A stretch of DNA of 64,000 nucleotides from Chloroflexota bacterium (lineage in GTDB: Bacteria; Chloroflexota; Anaerolineae; Anaerolineales; Villigracilaceae): NCBI GenBank assembly GCA_024224815.1, contig JAAENC010000355.1:56141-120140 (forward strand), read 5' to 3'. Under the pieces are notes generated by a model, which saw only the letters and a list, made by a program, of their open reading frames with translations, had not been told where the DNA came from and ran no database searches. Position 1 is the first letter of the stretch. The number at the start of each line of letters is the position of its first letter. Below are positions 44,778 to 54,836 of the stretch, in pieces. Position numbers and translations under genes: made by a program.

Positions 44778-45980
44778 CTAGCTTTCTTCGGTTGCATTCA
44801 ATCGCCATAAAGAAAGTAAGAAAAAGACTGTTGCGTAAGTGGTCAGTACTACAGCCGGGATTATGACAGAATCAAAACCAAAGCCACGCACGCTGATGTT
44901 TTTGAATCCATCCATTGCCCAGGCAATGGGGGAAATATGTCCGATTGCCCTAAAGGTTTCGCCCGTGAATTCCAGCGGAACCCATGCACCGCCCAAGCCA
45001 GAAAGCACGAACATCGGGATGAGGGAAAAAGAAACCGCTTGCTCTTCATCTTTTGCAATAACGCCGATCAACAATCCTATTGCGGCGATACACAGGGCTG
45101 AGCAAAAAGCTACTAAGAATGTGGCCTCAGGAACGCGGAGATAATTGATTTTTAAGAAAAAATGCCCAAACAAAATCAGCGTAGTGAATTGCGTAAATAT
45201 CAAGATGAAAGTAGCCAGATAATGCCCAAGCAAAATATGAATGCGTTTCACCGATGTCGTTAATAGGCGTTGCAGCGTGCGTGATTTTCGCTCGGTCACG
45301 ATCACGGATGCTGCGGTCAATAACCCTGCAATCGCAAACTGAAGCATCATTCCGGGGGAAGTATGTGCTAGAGATGCAATTCCGTCATCGGTTTCTTTGA
45401 CTGCGCTACTGGTCGTTTCAACAATGGAGATGGGTGGCTCTTGCCAGGCTTCTAATGTTTGGTCAAAGCCATATTTGAAAGGAATTCTTTCCCCAGCATA
45501 TTTATCCATAATGGTTGCTGTGCGGGCTGCGCCGTCCAGTCGGCTGGTAATGCTTAGTAATTCAGCTTCTATCGTTTTCCACGCGGATGTGTTGGTATCA
45601 GCAATAACGATTAGGCGGGCATTTTTATCGCTAAGAATCTCTTTTCCGTAGCCAGAGGGGATGATGAGGGCAGCTGCTAACTCCCCCTCAGCAACCATCA
45701 AATCAAGAGCGGATGCGCTGAGAGAACTGTTTTCGCGTAGTCGAATAATTTCAGAATCTGTTAATAGATCGTGCAATGCTTCGCTGACCCAGCGCTCATC
45801 TTCATTTAGAAAACCAACGGGTAGGCGTGCATCGCCACCTTCTCCGCCCCCAAATCCGCCAAAGGCGTAGCCAAAGAGGAGGGTGAACAGGATTGGCATG
45901 AGCAGCAAAAACATGAAGGTTTTGAAATCACGCAGGAGTTGCATAAGGTCTTTGATGGCGATATCGAAAATAGAGATCAT
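44778..45980 (-). CDS. ABC-2 type exporter permease (second)
   Basis: 400 residues. A first membrane span near 20-40 is followed by a large extracytoplasmic domain (about 45-215) and five C-terminal spans, the YhhJ/NatB-like layout. AGGAG precedes ATG. It is 8 bases downstream of a similar permease; together with the ATPase they form an exporter. The substrate (drug, lipid or Na+) cannot be told from sequence. Confidence 0.88.
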   Translation of the reverse strand: MISIFDIAIKDLMQLLRDFKTFMFLLLMPILFTLLFGYAFGGFGGGEGGDARLPVGFLNEDERWVSEALHDLLTDSEIIRLRENSSLSASALDLMVAEGELAAALIIPSGYGKEILSDKNARLIVIADTNTSAWKTIEAELLSITSRLDGAARTATIMDKYAGERIPFKYGFDQTLEAWQEPPISIVETTSSAVKETDDGIASLAHTSPGMMLQFAIAGLLTAASVIVTERKSRTLQRLLTTSVKRIHILLGHYLATFILIFTQFTTLILFGHFFLKINYLRVPEATFLVAFCSALCIAAIGLLIGVIAKDEEQAVSFSLIPMFVLSGLGGAWVPLEFTGETFRAIGHISPIAWAMDGFKNISVRGFGFDSVIIPAVVLTTYATVFFLLSLWRLNATEES

Positions 45981-45988
45981 GATAGCTC

Positions 45989-47293
45989 CTAGGCAAACCT
46001 TTTATTGAAGCGCCACACACCGACGGTGAAGAAAAGTACACTCCATAGGAGCAAAACGAGCGTTGTGATCAATAAGCTTGAAAGTGGCTCTGCGTTCATG
46101 CTTTGCATTAGGGCTCGAACAGCCCAACCTTGTGGCATCAGCAGGGATACTGAGTTACTTAGTTTTTCAGCTGCGGGTGAGTTCATGGCAAAAATACCGA
46201 TCATGCCGATCATGCCTGTTAGGGTCAATACGCCGCCAAATAATACGCCGCCTTGTTTGGTGTCTTTGAGGAAAGAATTCAGAAAAACCCCAAAAGAGGA
46301 TGCTGCGAGAACAAGCCCGAGTGCCATCAAGATGACGGATGTGATATTTCCCCATTGAATAGAAAATATCAGACGCGCGGCGATCAGCAAAACGATGACT
46401 TGTACTGAGACTGTTAAGAAAACGGCTAATAATTTGCCGCCCAAGATTGTCGTTTGTGATGTTGGCGTTGTGAAGAGACGCGGCAGAGTGCGCTCTTCTT
46501 CTTCCCTAAGAATGCTCTGTGCTGTAGATGCGCCAGTAAAAAAGGCGTAGAAGATCATCATGCCCCCCATGATTGGGCTGATGATACTTAGGAGCATATT
46601 TTCGCTTTCTTCTGCTTTGTTTCTTTGTTCTCCGGTTGGAGGGCGTACATCCAGCAATTTCTTTTCTACGTTTTCTTCCTCTGCTAAAGAGACAGAGAGA
46701 TAGTCCTGAACGACTTGTCCTGTGAAAATCATTTCTTCTTGTGGCGCATCTTCTAAAAATACTTTGATGGCAATTTTGACACCGGACATGCCATCCATAA
46801 AACGATTCATAATAGCGCGAATAATATCAGGGCCGATCGTTAGGGTAGGGTCTTGGTAGAACTCAATTGTTGCTTCTCCGTAAATATCGGCAAATTCCTT
46901 TGAAAAGTTCTCTGGGATGATAATAGCTACTTGAGATTCTTGGTTGTCTACGGAGCGTCGAGCAAGCTCAGGGTCAGGAGCGAAAGAAAGCTCAATGAAA
47001 TCGGACATTTCTTCACTTTCCATGATGTTGACGATCAAATCTCCCATCGTATCCGCTTTTTTACCATTGGGGATGTTTTTCGGGTTGACCTGAAATTTAG
47101 GACCACCCTCATCCAGATTAGCAAGAATCACCTTTGTGCGCGGTAAACTGAAATCACCGTTTTCTGCGATATTTCCGAACATGAAATAGAACATACCCGT
47201 TACAAGCAGAGGGACGACGAACATAAAAATGATTGCGAAAAAGCTCCGGAAAGAGCGCAACATATCTTTGAGTGCGATATCAAGTATTTTCAT
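45989..47293 (-). CDS. ABC-2 type exporter permease (first)
   Basis: 434 residues with the same layout as its neighbour: one N-terminal span (about 15-40), an external domain (about 45-240) and five to six C-terminal spans. ATG 47293 follows the ATPase stop by one base, implying coupled translation. The two permeases would make a heterodimer. Confidence 0.88.
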   Translation of the reverse strand: MKILDIALKDMLRSFRSFFAIIFMFVVPLLVTGMFYFMFGNIAENGDFSLPRTKVILANLDEGGPKFQVNPKNIPNGKKADTMGDLIVNIMESEEMSDFIELSFAPDPELARRSVDNQESQVAIIIPENFSKEFADIYGEATIEFYQDPTLTIGPDIIRAIMNRFMDGMSGVKIAIKVFLEDAPQEEMIFTGQVVQDYLSVSLAEEENVEKKLLDVRPPTGEQRNKAEESENMLLSIISPIMGGMMIFYAFFTGASTAQSILREEEERTLPRLFTTPTSQTTILGGKLLAVFLTVSVQVIVLLIAARLIFSIQWGNITSVILMALGLVLAASSFGVFLNSFLKDTKQGGVLFGGVLTLTGMIGMIGIFAMNSPAAEKLSNSVSLLMPQGWAVRALMQSMNAEPLSSLLITTLVLLLWSVLFFTVGVWRFNKRFA

Positions 47294-47294
47294 C

Positions 47295-48239
47295 TTAATC
47301 TCGCAATGCGCGACCTGTTAAGTGTAAAAAGACCGCTTCAAGATTTGGCTCTAAAATATCTACAGATGTGATGCGTGCCTCGTGCTTGGTGGCACTTTCA
47401 AAGAGTAGAGGCAGAGCTTGGTTGCTGTCTTCCACGAGCACCGTTATTAAGCCATTTTCAGCGGAAACTTGTGAGACCCCATCTGTGTTTTTCCATATTT
47501 CCTGCACAATGCCGGCTTCTACATTTAGAGTCAGGTCAATACGCGTTTGTCCGCCAACTAGTTTTACTAATTCATCGTGTGTGCCGTTTGCGATCATTTT
47601 TCCGTGATCCATAATAGCAATATGGTCTGAGAGTTCTTGTGCTTCTTCCATATAATGCGTGGTATAGAGCACGGTCATTCCTTGATCTTTTAATGCAACC
47701 ACGCTGTCAAGAATATTTCTCCGTGATTGTGGGTCAATACCTACGGTAGGCTCGTCCATATAAATAACTTTTGGTTTGTGGAGTAAAGCTACGCCAATAT
47801 TAACGCGACGTTTCATCCCGCCAGAATATTTGCTTACGCGTTCCTTGGCTCGGTCGTGCAGATCGATTACATCCAATACTTCATTGACACGTTTTTTTAA
47901 TGCTCCGCCGCGCAGCCCATACATTTTTCCCCAAAAAGTCAGATTCTCTCGTGCGCTTAAGTCTTCGTACAAAGCGATTTCTTGCGGAACGACTCCCAGT
48001 ACTGATTTGACTCCCATTGGATTATCTTTGATGGAGTATCCCATTATGCGTGCGTCACCTTCATCAGGATGAAGAAGGCAGCTCAGCATAGAGATTGTGG
48101 TCGTTTTTCCTGCGCCATTCGGGCCGAGCAAGCTGAATATTTCGCCTTCTTTTACATCAAACTTAGCGCCTTGCACGGCTTTTGTATTCCCAAAAGATCT
48201 ATGCAGATTGAGCACTTCAATGGCGAGCGAGTTGGTCAT
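47295..48239 (-). CDS. ABC exporter ATP-binding protein
   Basis: 314 residues. Walker A GPNGAGKTT (about 39-47), Q-loop VVPQE, signature YSGGMKRR, Walker B VIYMDEPTVGIDP, and switch His in TTHYMEE are all intact. The C-terminal 80 residues are the accessory domain typical of DrrA/NatA-type ATPases. GGAG precedes ATG 48239. It heads the exporter operon. Confidence 0.95.
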   Translation of the reverse strand: MTNSLAIEVLNLHRSFGNTKAVQGAKFDVKEGEIFSLLGPNGAGKTTTISMLSCLLHPDEGDARIMGYSIKDNPMGVKSVLGVVPQEIALYEDLSARENLTFWGKMYGLRGGALKKRVNEVLDVIDLHDRAKERVSKYSGGMKRRVNIGVALLHKPKVIYMDEPTVGIDPQSRRNILDSVVALKDQGMTVLYTTHYMEEAQELSDHIAIMDHGKMIANGTHDELVKLVGGQTRIDLTLNVEAGIVQEIWKNTDGVSQVSAENGLITVLVEDSNQALPLLFESATKHEARITSVDILEPNLEAVFLHLTGRALRD

Positions 48240-48344
48240 AAAAACTCCTATGATTGATGACTAAAGGCAATAATTTATAACACTGTTTACGAATGACAGG
48301 GGTCATAAGTTTCGCCTTTTTAGGAAATAACTATCAATCTTTGA

Positions 48345-48350
48345 TAAAAT
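48345..48350 (+). promoter_or_regulatory. -10 element of leaderless tex
   Basis: TAAAAT (within GATAAAAT) seven bases before the tex ATG, no Shine-Dalgarno between. The same arrangement precedes several other genes here. Confidence 0.5.
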
Positions 48351-48357
48351 TGCCGCC

Positions 48358-50487
48358 ATGTCTCATATTAAAAAAATAGCATCCCAAATCAATGCCAAGC
48401 CCGCCCAAGTGGAAGCAACTATCCGCTTGCTGGATGAGGGCAATACCGTTCCCTTTATTTCCCGTTACCGAAAAGAAATGACAGGCTCTCTGGATGATGA
48501 GCAAGTCCGCATTATTGCAGATGAAATTCTGCGCCTCCGCGCTCTGGATGAGAGGCGTGCTGCCGTTTTAAAAAGCATCGAAGAGCAAGGAAAATTAACC
48601 GCTAAACTGCGCTCCGCGCTTCTTGCCGCCGATTCACTCACTGCGCTCGAAGATCTCTACGCGCCATATCGCCCCAAAAGGCGCACGCGCGGCATGATGG
48701 CGCGCGAAAAAGGACTTGAGCCACTCGCAGAATTAATCTTGCAACAATCGCTAAGTGGCTCTCCAGAAAAAGCCGCTGCTGAATATCTGAATGATGATGT
48801 AGATAATATAGAAGACGCCCTGCAAGGTGCAAGAGATATTATTGCCGAAAATATCAGTGATAATGCCAACGTCCGTGCCGAAACGCGTGAGAAAGCACTT
48901 AAATTCGCGACCCTAAGTTCAGAAAAGATTAAAAACGCACAAGATGAACGCGCCATTTACGAAAGTTATTACGCTTTTGAAGGGCGCGTAGATCGTTTGC
49001 AACCCCATCAGGTTTTGGCAATTGCTCGCGGAGAGAAAGCGGGAATTCTAAAAGTACGCGTCAAGATTGTTGAGAGAGATTGGCTACAAGCTGTTCAGCG
49101 AGAGTTCGCGGAGGATATACTCAGTCCCTTTGCCGAAGAGCTGGCAGAAGCCATGCAAGATTCTGCGAAGCGTTTGCTTTTACCTGCTATAGAGCGCGAT
49201 GTTCGCAGACAGCTTTCTGAAAAATCAGACTCTCACGCTATTCAGGTTTTTGCCACAAATTTACGCGCTTTGCTCGGGCAACCACCGTTGATTGGGCAAG
49301 TTGTTTTAGCCATAGACCCTGGTTATCGGAGCGGCTCAAAAGTCGCGGTTGTAGATTCGACCGGTAAACTGCTCGATACCGGCACCATTTATCCACACGC
49401 CCCGCAAAATAAATGGGGAGCGTCCCTTTCCCTCCTCGAAGAGATGATAAATCGCCATCATGTCACATTGGTGGCTGTCGGTAACGGTACTGCATCCCGA
49501 GAAACTGAAAAACTGGTCGCGGAGTTAACACGCAACGCGCCATCTACAAAATATCTGATTGTCAACGAGGCGGGAGCCTCCGTATACTCGGCTTCTCCGC
49601 TCGCACGCGCCGAATTCCCAGATCTAGATGTTTCGATTCGTGGCGCAGTTTCCATTGCGCGGCGTGCCCAAGACCCTTTGGCCGAACTCGTCAAAATTGA
49701 CCCCAAATCAATTGGTGTGGGCATGTACCAGCACGATGTGAACCAAAAAGATTTGGCGCACGCTTTAGATGGCGTGGTTGAATCTGTTGTAAATCGAGTT
49801 GGGGTAGACCTAAACACAGCAAGCCCGGCACTCTTGAGCCACGTTGCGGGCGTTGGGGGCAAATTGGCAGAGCGAATTGTTGCCCACCGCGATAAAGAAG
49901 GCATCTTCAAAAACCGCAAAGCTTTACTTGATGTTTCAGGATTGGGCAAAAAAGCCTACGAGCAAAGCGCAGGCTTTATGCGGATTCGTGATGGAGCGAA
50001 CCCGTTGGACATGTCTGCCATTCATCCCGAATCTTATTCAATCGCAGAAGGAATTTTGGAACGCGCCGGAATTTCACCTGCTTCCGTTATGGATGAGCGA
50101 ATTGCGGCCCTTGAAGCATTAACCGTTAAAATCTCCCCTGAAAACTTGGCTCAAGAATTGGGTTGCGGTTTGCCTACTTTGGAGGATATTCTTGAACAAC
50201 TTCTTCGCCCGGGGCGCGATCCGCGCAGTGATGCGCCTACTCCTATTCTGCGTTCCGATGTTTTGAAGATGGGTGATCTCGCAGAAGGTATGAGCCTAAA
50301 AGGCACAGTCCGCAATGTGGTTGATTTTGGCGCCTTTGTAGATATTGGTGTAAAACAAGATGGTTTGCTGCATAAATCTAAAATCCCCTACGGCACAACG
50401 CTAAAAGTCGGGGATATTCTTGAAGTTGAGATCTTAAAAATAGAAGCTGAACGCGGGCGAATTAGTTTAGGGTGGCGATTTAACTAA
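48358..50487 (+). CDS. tex: Tex family transcription accessory/RNA-binding protein
   Basis: 709 residues, slightly short of the usual 720-780. Order: N-terminal helical domain (with TVPFISRYRKEMTGSLDD), YqgF-like RNase H fold (AIDPGYRSGSKVAVVD, about 315-330), helix-hairpin-helix repeats (LNTASPALLSHVAGVGGKLA; LDVSGLGKKAYEQSAGF), and a C-terminal S1 RNA-binding domain (GMSLKGTVRNVVDFGAFVDI). Tex binds nucleic acids and influences transcription and stress survival. Single gene, converging on psuG. Confidence 0.95.
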   Translation: MSHIKKIASQINAKPAQVEATIRLLDEGNTVPFISRYRKEMTGSLDDEQVRIIADEILRLRALDERRAAVLKSIEEQGKLTAKLRSALLAADSLTALEDLYAPYRPKRRTRGMMAREKGLEPLAELILQQSLSGSPEKAAAEYLNDDVDNIEDALQGARDIIAENISDNANVRAETREKALKFATLSSEKIKNAQDERAIYESYYAFEGRVDRLQPHQVLAIARGEKAGILKVRVKIVERDWLQAVQREFAEDILSPFAEELAEAMQDSAKRLLLPAIERDVRRQLSEKSDSHAIQVFATNLRALLGQPPLIGQVVLAIDPGYRSGSKVAVVDSTGKLLDTGTIYPHAPQNKWGASLSLLEEMINRHHVTLVAVGNGTASRETEKLVAELTRNAPSTKYLIVNEAGASVYSASPLARAEFPDLDVSIRGAVSIARRAQDPLAELVKIDPKSIGVGMYQHDVNQKDLAHALDGVVESVVNRVGVDLNTASPALLSHVAGVGGKLAERIVAHRDKEGIFKNRKALLDVSGLGKKAYEQSAGFMRIRDGANPLDMSAIHPESYSIAEGILERAGISPASVMDERIAALEALTVKISPENLAQELGCGLPTLEDILEQLLRPGRDPRSDAPTPILRSDVLKMGDLAEGMSLKGTVRNVVDFGAFVDIGVKQDGLLHKSKIPYGTTLKVGDILEVEILKIEAERGRISLGWRFN

Positions 50488-50597
50488 CATTGCCACTTAG
50501 CAACAACTAAAGCGACTCTTACCAAGCATGTTTTGGATATATCTCTCTTCAGTTTGGTCGGGCAGTTGCTATTCTAGCAGGTACGCCATGACACTCA

Positions 50598-51524
50598 TTA
50601 AATATTATTGTGTTTTCCCTGCATCATTACTTTAGCAATTTTCGCAGCCAGTGTCGCGTTGCTTTGGAGTAATACCAAATTTGATTCTAACGAACGTCCG
50701 TTGCTTAGTTCATTGATTCGCGCCAGCAAAAATGGCGTCAGCGCTTGTCCGCTTATACCTTTGTCTTGAGCATCTTGCGAAGTTTGTTCTATGATCGGGT
50801 TGATAAAATCATCATCAAGCGAAAAATCTTCGGGGATAGGATTTGTTACCAAAACTGCGCTTTTTATGCCTAAATCCCAATGTGCTTTTGCGAAGTCAGC
50901 GATTTCTTCGGGGGAATCAAGGCGTACGCTTACTTTTAATCCGCTTTTATTCGAGAAAAAAGCAGGGAATTCATCAGTGCCATAACCAACGACGGGGACA
51001 GCCATTGTTTCGAGATACTCCAGTGTTGCAGGTAGGTCTAGAATGGATTTTGCGCCTGCGCAGACCACGATCATCGGGGTGTCTGAGAGAGCTTGCAGAT
51101 CGGTAGAAATATCCATGTGCCCCTCGCGATGGACACCGCCGATTCCGCCTGTAGCAAATACGCGTATATTGGCTTGCTCGGCGGCGAGCATTGTCCCTGC
51201 AACGGTGGTTCCGCCATCCATTTTTTTGACGATGGCTTTCGCAAAATCTCGCCGAGAGACTTTAACAGGGTCTTTGGCATTTGCGAGCTTTTCAAGCTCT
51301 GTATCATTGATCCCAACGCGGATTTTGCCATCAAGCAATGCGACCGTAGCGGGAACGGCACCCTGCTCGCGGACTTTTTCTTCCATATCTCGCGCCAGTT
51401 CCATGTTTTGCGGGATAGGTAGTCCATGTGTAATAACGGTAGATTCTAGAGCAACGATGGGCAAGCCTAAATCACGTGCGCGGCTAATTTCCGGAGAGAT
51501 GGTGGTGTGTTTTGTTTTTGTCAT
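50598..51524 (-). CDS. psuG: Pseudouridine-5'-phosphate glycosidase
   Basis: 308 residues from ATG 51524, with AAGGAA upstream; an in-frame ATG at 51572 overlaps the previous gene's stop and lacks such a site. Family stretches: LPIVALESTVITHGLPIPQN, TVAGTMLAAEQANIRVFATGGIGGVHR, and VPVVGYGTDEFPAFF. The enzyme reversibly splits pseudouridine 5'-phosphate to uracil and ribose 5-phosphate. The usual partner kinase PsuK is not next to it; it may be elsewhere. Confidence 0.94.
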   Translation of the reverse strand: MTKTKHTTISPEISRARDLGLPIVALESTVITHGLPIPQNMELARDMEEKVREQGAVPATVALLDGKIRVGINDTELEKLANAKDPVKVSRRDFAKAIVKKMDGGTTVAGTMLAAEQANIRVFATGGIGGVHREGHMDISTDLQALSDTPMIVVCAGAKSILDLPATLEYLETMAVPVVGYGTDEFPAFFSNKSGLKVSVRLDSPEEIADFAKAHWDLGIKSAVLVTNPIPEDFSLDDDFINPIIEQTSQDAQDKGISGQALTPFLLARINELSNGRSLESNLVLLQSNATLAAKIAKVMMQGKHNNI

Positions 51525-51549
51525 AATAAATTCCTTTTTTAAGAAACGA

Positions 51550-53178
51550 TTATCCCACAGGTTGATTATCATCGTTAGGGCTAAGCCAGTGAGCAGGGAA
51601 TGTATTTTTAAGTGTCTCTGTAAAAAAAGAGCTGCTTAGGTCAGGGTACTCTTCAGTATATGTTTCGAGAATATTACTCGCGTCTTTGATTAGACTCATA
51701 TAGTTTTTAAGGGTTTCTTGAATGATTTTCTCTTTATAAGAATTTGGCGCACTAATAACTCTGGCAACATCCAAAGGAACTTTGCGTATTAGTCGCATTA
51801 TTTCATCATGTTTTTCTTTAATTTCAGTTGCGTTTAGTTTTCCTTGGGTTCCATTTTTTGCATTCTCTTTTGAGAGTTGCCATGCCTCAAGGTTTTTCTC
51901 GGGGATTTTATTGTCAGGAGGTACCCAAGTGCCTGTACCGAGCCAGTATAAATCCACACCTTTTTGGCGATTATTTATTGAAAACTCTTCTGTAAACTCA
52001 GAAAAAAGCCGATTGACATCATCGCGTGAGGAGAAGTCTGGAGTTTTGAACTTTTCCCCAGAGGGAGGAGCATTTTCTTTCGATTTGATTATTTTTTCTC
52101 GCTCTTTCTGGAGGGTTGCCGCGCGCTCTTTGAGGCTGTCTTTTTCAGGTTCTCCTGCCGATGTAAGAAATTCACTTAAAGAATGATTGGCAATAAATGC
52201 GCTCAGTTCCCCTTTTATTTTGCCGATCATGGGCATTGCTGGTAGATCAGGTGCTATGTTTTGATAAAAGAAATGCGGTATGGCTTGTTTGCTATATGGG
52301 TATATTTTTTCTGCTTCTTCTTTTGAAGGGTGTCCACGCCAGATGCTATATACCATACGTACATCTTTTGCGCTGATTTTGATGCCTTCAAGTGTGCGTG
52401 CAGAGACCTCTATAGGGTCTATAGTTTGATCACGCAGGTCAATAACAGCGTTTATACCTCTGATGCGTTCAAATCCTTCGATGACTACCCCTCCCTTTTT
52501 CTTTGTGAGTGCATTAGTGATGTAATTAAGAAGTTTTTCCAGTTTTCTGACTTTCTTTTTAGGCTTGAAAGTAGGGCCAATTACATGTGGTCGCCCATTA
52601 GGTTTCTCAAAGAGTGCTGCGCTATATAAATCTACTTTGACGCGTCCTGGTCCGCCAATATGAATGATTGGTGAGTTTTTAGATTCTTCACTCACTTTGC
52701 CTTCTTCTATTTTAATTTCTTCGTACTCGCTTCCAAAAGCAGCTTGCCACATAAATTTTGCTGCTATACTCTCGTTTTCTAGTTCGTAGATGTCTGCAAG
52801 GTATTTGTGGGCGGTTTTTAGCGCTAAAAGAAAAGGGGTGAGAAAAATGGGTAGAAGACGCAACACCGAAGGTGCAAAGAAAGCCTTTAGTAGCGTTTTG
52901 GTAAAAACAACTAGTGAAGTAGGAATATCTTTGGATGCCGACAAGATGTGGCGAAAACTTTGAGATAACTCCTCGTACCAATTTGTGCCTTTGAGTAATT
53001 GTGCTCCTAAAAGAAGCCAAATTCCTAAAAAAGAGAGATATAGGATTTTTCCACGCCATGCTCCACCTTTTTCATCTAGAATAAAAATAAAATTGAAAAA
53101 GGAGCTTCGCAAGTGGTTTATATTCGCTTTGAAGATTTGCCAAGTATTGTTAAGAGAACAGGGTTTTTTAACTTGCAT
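51550..53178 (-). CDS. SPFH/band 7-like membrane protein (second of pair)
   Basis: 542 residues. Two hydrophobic segments near 45-62 and 105-125 are followed by a region resembling an SPFH core: GGPGRVKVDLYSAALFEK, VIEGFERIRGINAVIDLRDQTIDPIEV, RTLEGIKISAKDVRMVYSIW. The C-terminal third is charged and helical, rich in Lys/Glu. The start overlaps the upstream gene's stop by 11 bases. The two proteins share the same order of parts and probably form a hetero-oligomeric membrane scaffold, as stomatin and HflK/C pairs do; this is inferred. Confidence 0.62.
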   Translation of the reverse strand: MQVKKPCSLNNTWQIFKANINHLRSSFFNFIFILDEKGGAWRGKILYLSFLGIWLLLGAQLLKGTNWYEELSQSFRHILSASKDIPTSLVVFTKTLLKAFFAPSVLRLLPIFLTPFLLALKTAHKYLADIYELENESIAAKFMWQAAFGSEYEEIKIEEGKVSEESKNSPIIHIGGPGRVKVDLYSAALFEKPNGRPHVIGPTFKPKKKVRKLEKLLNYITNALTKKKGGVVIEGFERIRGINAVIDLRDQTIDPIEVSARTLEGIKISAKDVRMVYSIWRGHPSKEEAEKIYPYSKQAIPHFFYQNIAPDLPAMPMIGKIKGELSAFIANHSLSEFLTSAGEPEKDSLKERAATLQKEREKIIKSKENAPPSGEKFKTPDFSSRDDVNRLFSEFTEEFSINNRQKGVDLYWLGTGTWVPPDNKIPEKNLEAWQLSKENAKNGTQGKLNATEIKEKHDEIMRLIRKVPLDVARVISAPNSYKEKIIQETLKNYMSLIKDASNILETYTEEYPDLSSSFFTETLKNTFPAHWLSPNDDNQPVG

Positions 53179-54787
53179 GAGAGCTTTCTTCCTTGTCTAT
53201 CCAAAGGATCATGTCTGTCAGTTGAGCTATTTCTTTCTCTGCGATCTTATGCAATTGGGGGTTGCGAATTATCTCTCTGCGCGTAGCTTGGAGAAGTGCT
53301 TTAAGCGCAGCATCCGGTTTTTTTGATTCTTTTCGAAGCATTTGCTTGCTTAATGAAAATGCATATTCGAGCAGAGCTTTTTCTTGTCCTTTTCTTGCTC
53401 TTAATTTATGTTGCTCTTCGATAAAGTTTTTTTCATTTTCGGCATTTTTCAGCCAGGTAGTGGACCAGTTTTCTATAAGACCTTTCTCTAGTTCAGGGGC
53501 AAAGCGCAAGTTAGTTATAGATACGGCTAGTATGCGAATACCGCGTTCTTTTGTGAGCAGTTTATATTCAGAACTTTCTCGCGGCGAGCTGTCATCTGAC
53601 TTTCCGTATCTGTCTGTTACAGGATAGGTTGCTTCTTTCATGCGCTGGTTGATGAGCCGCTTAATACTTTGCAGAGCGGTTTCTTTTTCTTGAGATATTT
53701 TTTTTAGAGAGGATGCCTCTAGTGTTTCTATGCATTTTTCCTCATCTTGAACAGGAGGAGAAATGCGCTTATCAATTTTTTGTGAAAGATTAAGCAGTAT
53801 CTTATTGAGATCGCTCAATACATCGCAAAGAACACCGCGGAAGCCATAACTTGTGCTGGAGACTTTGGCTGGAGTTTCTTGTGCATTTTTTGTTTTTTCA
53901 AGATCTTTTTCTGTTTTTTTAGGAACATCCTGCGTTGCTTGGAATAATTCATCAAAACGATATTTCCCCAGATACTCTCGCCATAGATCAACAGCTATGT
54001 TGATAGGAAGCTGATGCCATTCAGTAGTTTGGTGCGTTCCAAGCGCAAGATTGACGCTTGTATGCCAAACCGCTTTATGAACAGCTTCTTTATTGAATCC
54101 AAACCGTGACCCTGCTTCTTTGCCTGTAGCAGGGTTGGCATCAATTTTGAAAACAACGGAAATATTCGGGACAATTTCAATCCCGTCGCGTGTGAGCGCG
54201 CTGGTTTCAAGCCGCCTGTTTTGGGTTTCTAAATAAGCTTTTGTTTTTTTGTCTTTGTTTTCTGGGACAAAAGGATCTTCTTTTTCACGTGGGCCAGCCG
54301 AATCAACCAATTTGTGAAGTGGGACAGGTTTTCCGGCTATCACTTCACCCTTTCTAGTAAAAATCACACCGGGACCAGATGTTCTTGTAAATTGGTCAAA
54401 CTTCTTCAATACGACTGCGCTGGCCGTGTCTAAGACAATAACGCCCGCACCTGTTTTTTTACTTTCGTCATTTTTTTCTATTAATTTGCCGTTTTCAATA
54501 AAAAGAGCAGGTCCGCTAGAGCTAGAAAAAAAACGTAATAAAAGCCGTTGAAATATCTTTATACGATCTTTGTTTGTGCGAACAGGCAAAATGAATTGAG
54601 CAAAGAAGAATATCCACCAGATACTTGCAATGATAAAAAGCCTGATGTCTGCAAAGAATAAATTGATGTTTTCTCGTGTGCTTAATCCACCAAGCCACCA
54701 CAAAGCCGTGATGTAAATCCCGCCCAGTAAAATTCCCCAAATAATTGGAGAGAATACAAGTCTGTACCAAAAAGGTTTCCCGTCCAT
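53168..54787 (-). CDS. SPFH/band 7-like membrane protein (first of pair)
   Basis: 539 residues from ATG 54787; longer readings overlap the divergent PHP gene. Two membrane spans (about 10-30 and 45-70) lead to an SPFH-like core: GAGVIVLDTASAVVLKKF, TSGPGVIFTRKGEVIAG and LTRDGIEIVPNISVVFKIDA (the last phrased as ALTRDGIEIVPNISVV). A long insertion with charged linkers (about 265-360) and a C-terminal coiled coil follow. TACAAT eight bases before the ATG (54796-54801) with TTAGCA 18 bp further suggests a leaderless start. Divergent from the PHP gene by 49 bp. Confidence 0.62.
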   Translation of the reverse strand: MDGKPFWYRLVFSPIIWGILLGGIYITALWWLGGLSTRENINLFFADIRLFIIASIWWIFFFAQFILPVRTNKDRIKIFQRLLLRFFSSSSGPALFIENGKLIEKNDESKKTGAGVIVLDTASAVVLKKFDQFTRTSGPGVIFTRKGEVIAGKPVPLHKLVDSAGPREKEDPFVPENKDKKTKAYLETQNRRLETSALTRDGIEIVPNISVVFKIDANPATGKEAGSRFGFNKEAVHKAVWHTSVNLALGTHQTTEWHQLPINIAVDLWREYLGKYRFDELFQATQDVPKKTEKDLEKTKNAQETPAKVSSTSYGFRGVLCDVLSDLNKILLNLSQKIDKRISPPVQDEEKCIETLEASSLKKISQEKETALQSIKRLINQRMKEATYPVTDRYGKSDDSSPRESSEYKLLTKERGIRILAVSITNLRFAPELEKGLIENWSTTWLKNAENEKNFIEEQHKLRARKGQEKALLEYAFSLSKQMLRKESKKPDAALKALLQATRREIIRNPQLHKIAEKEIAQLTDMILWIDKEESSHAS

Positions 54788-54836
54788 GCCGTCCAATTGT
54801 ATCAGCAAAAAAAGATTAATGCTAAAATCATCGACT

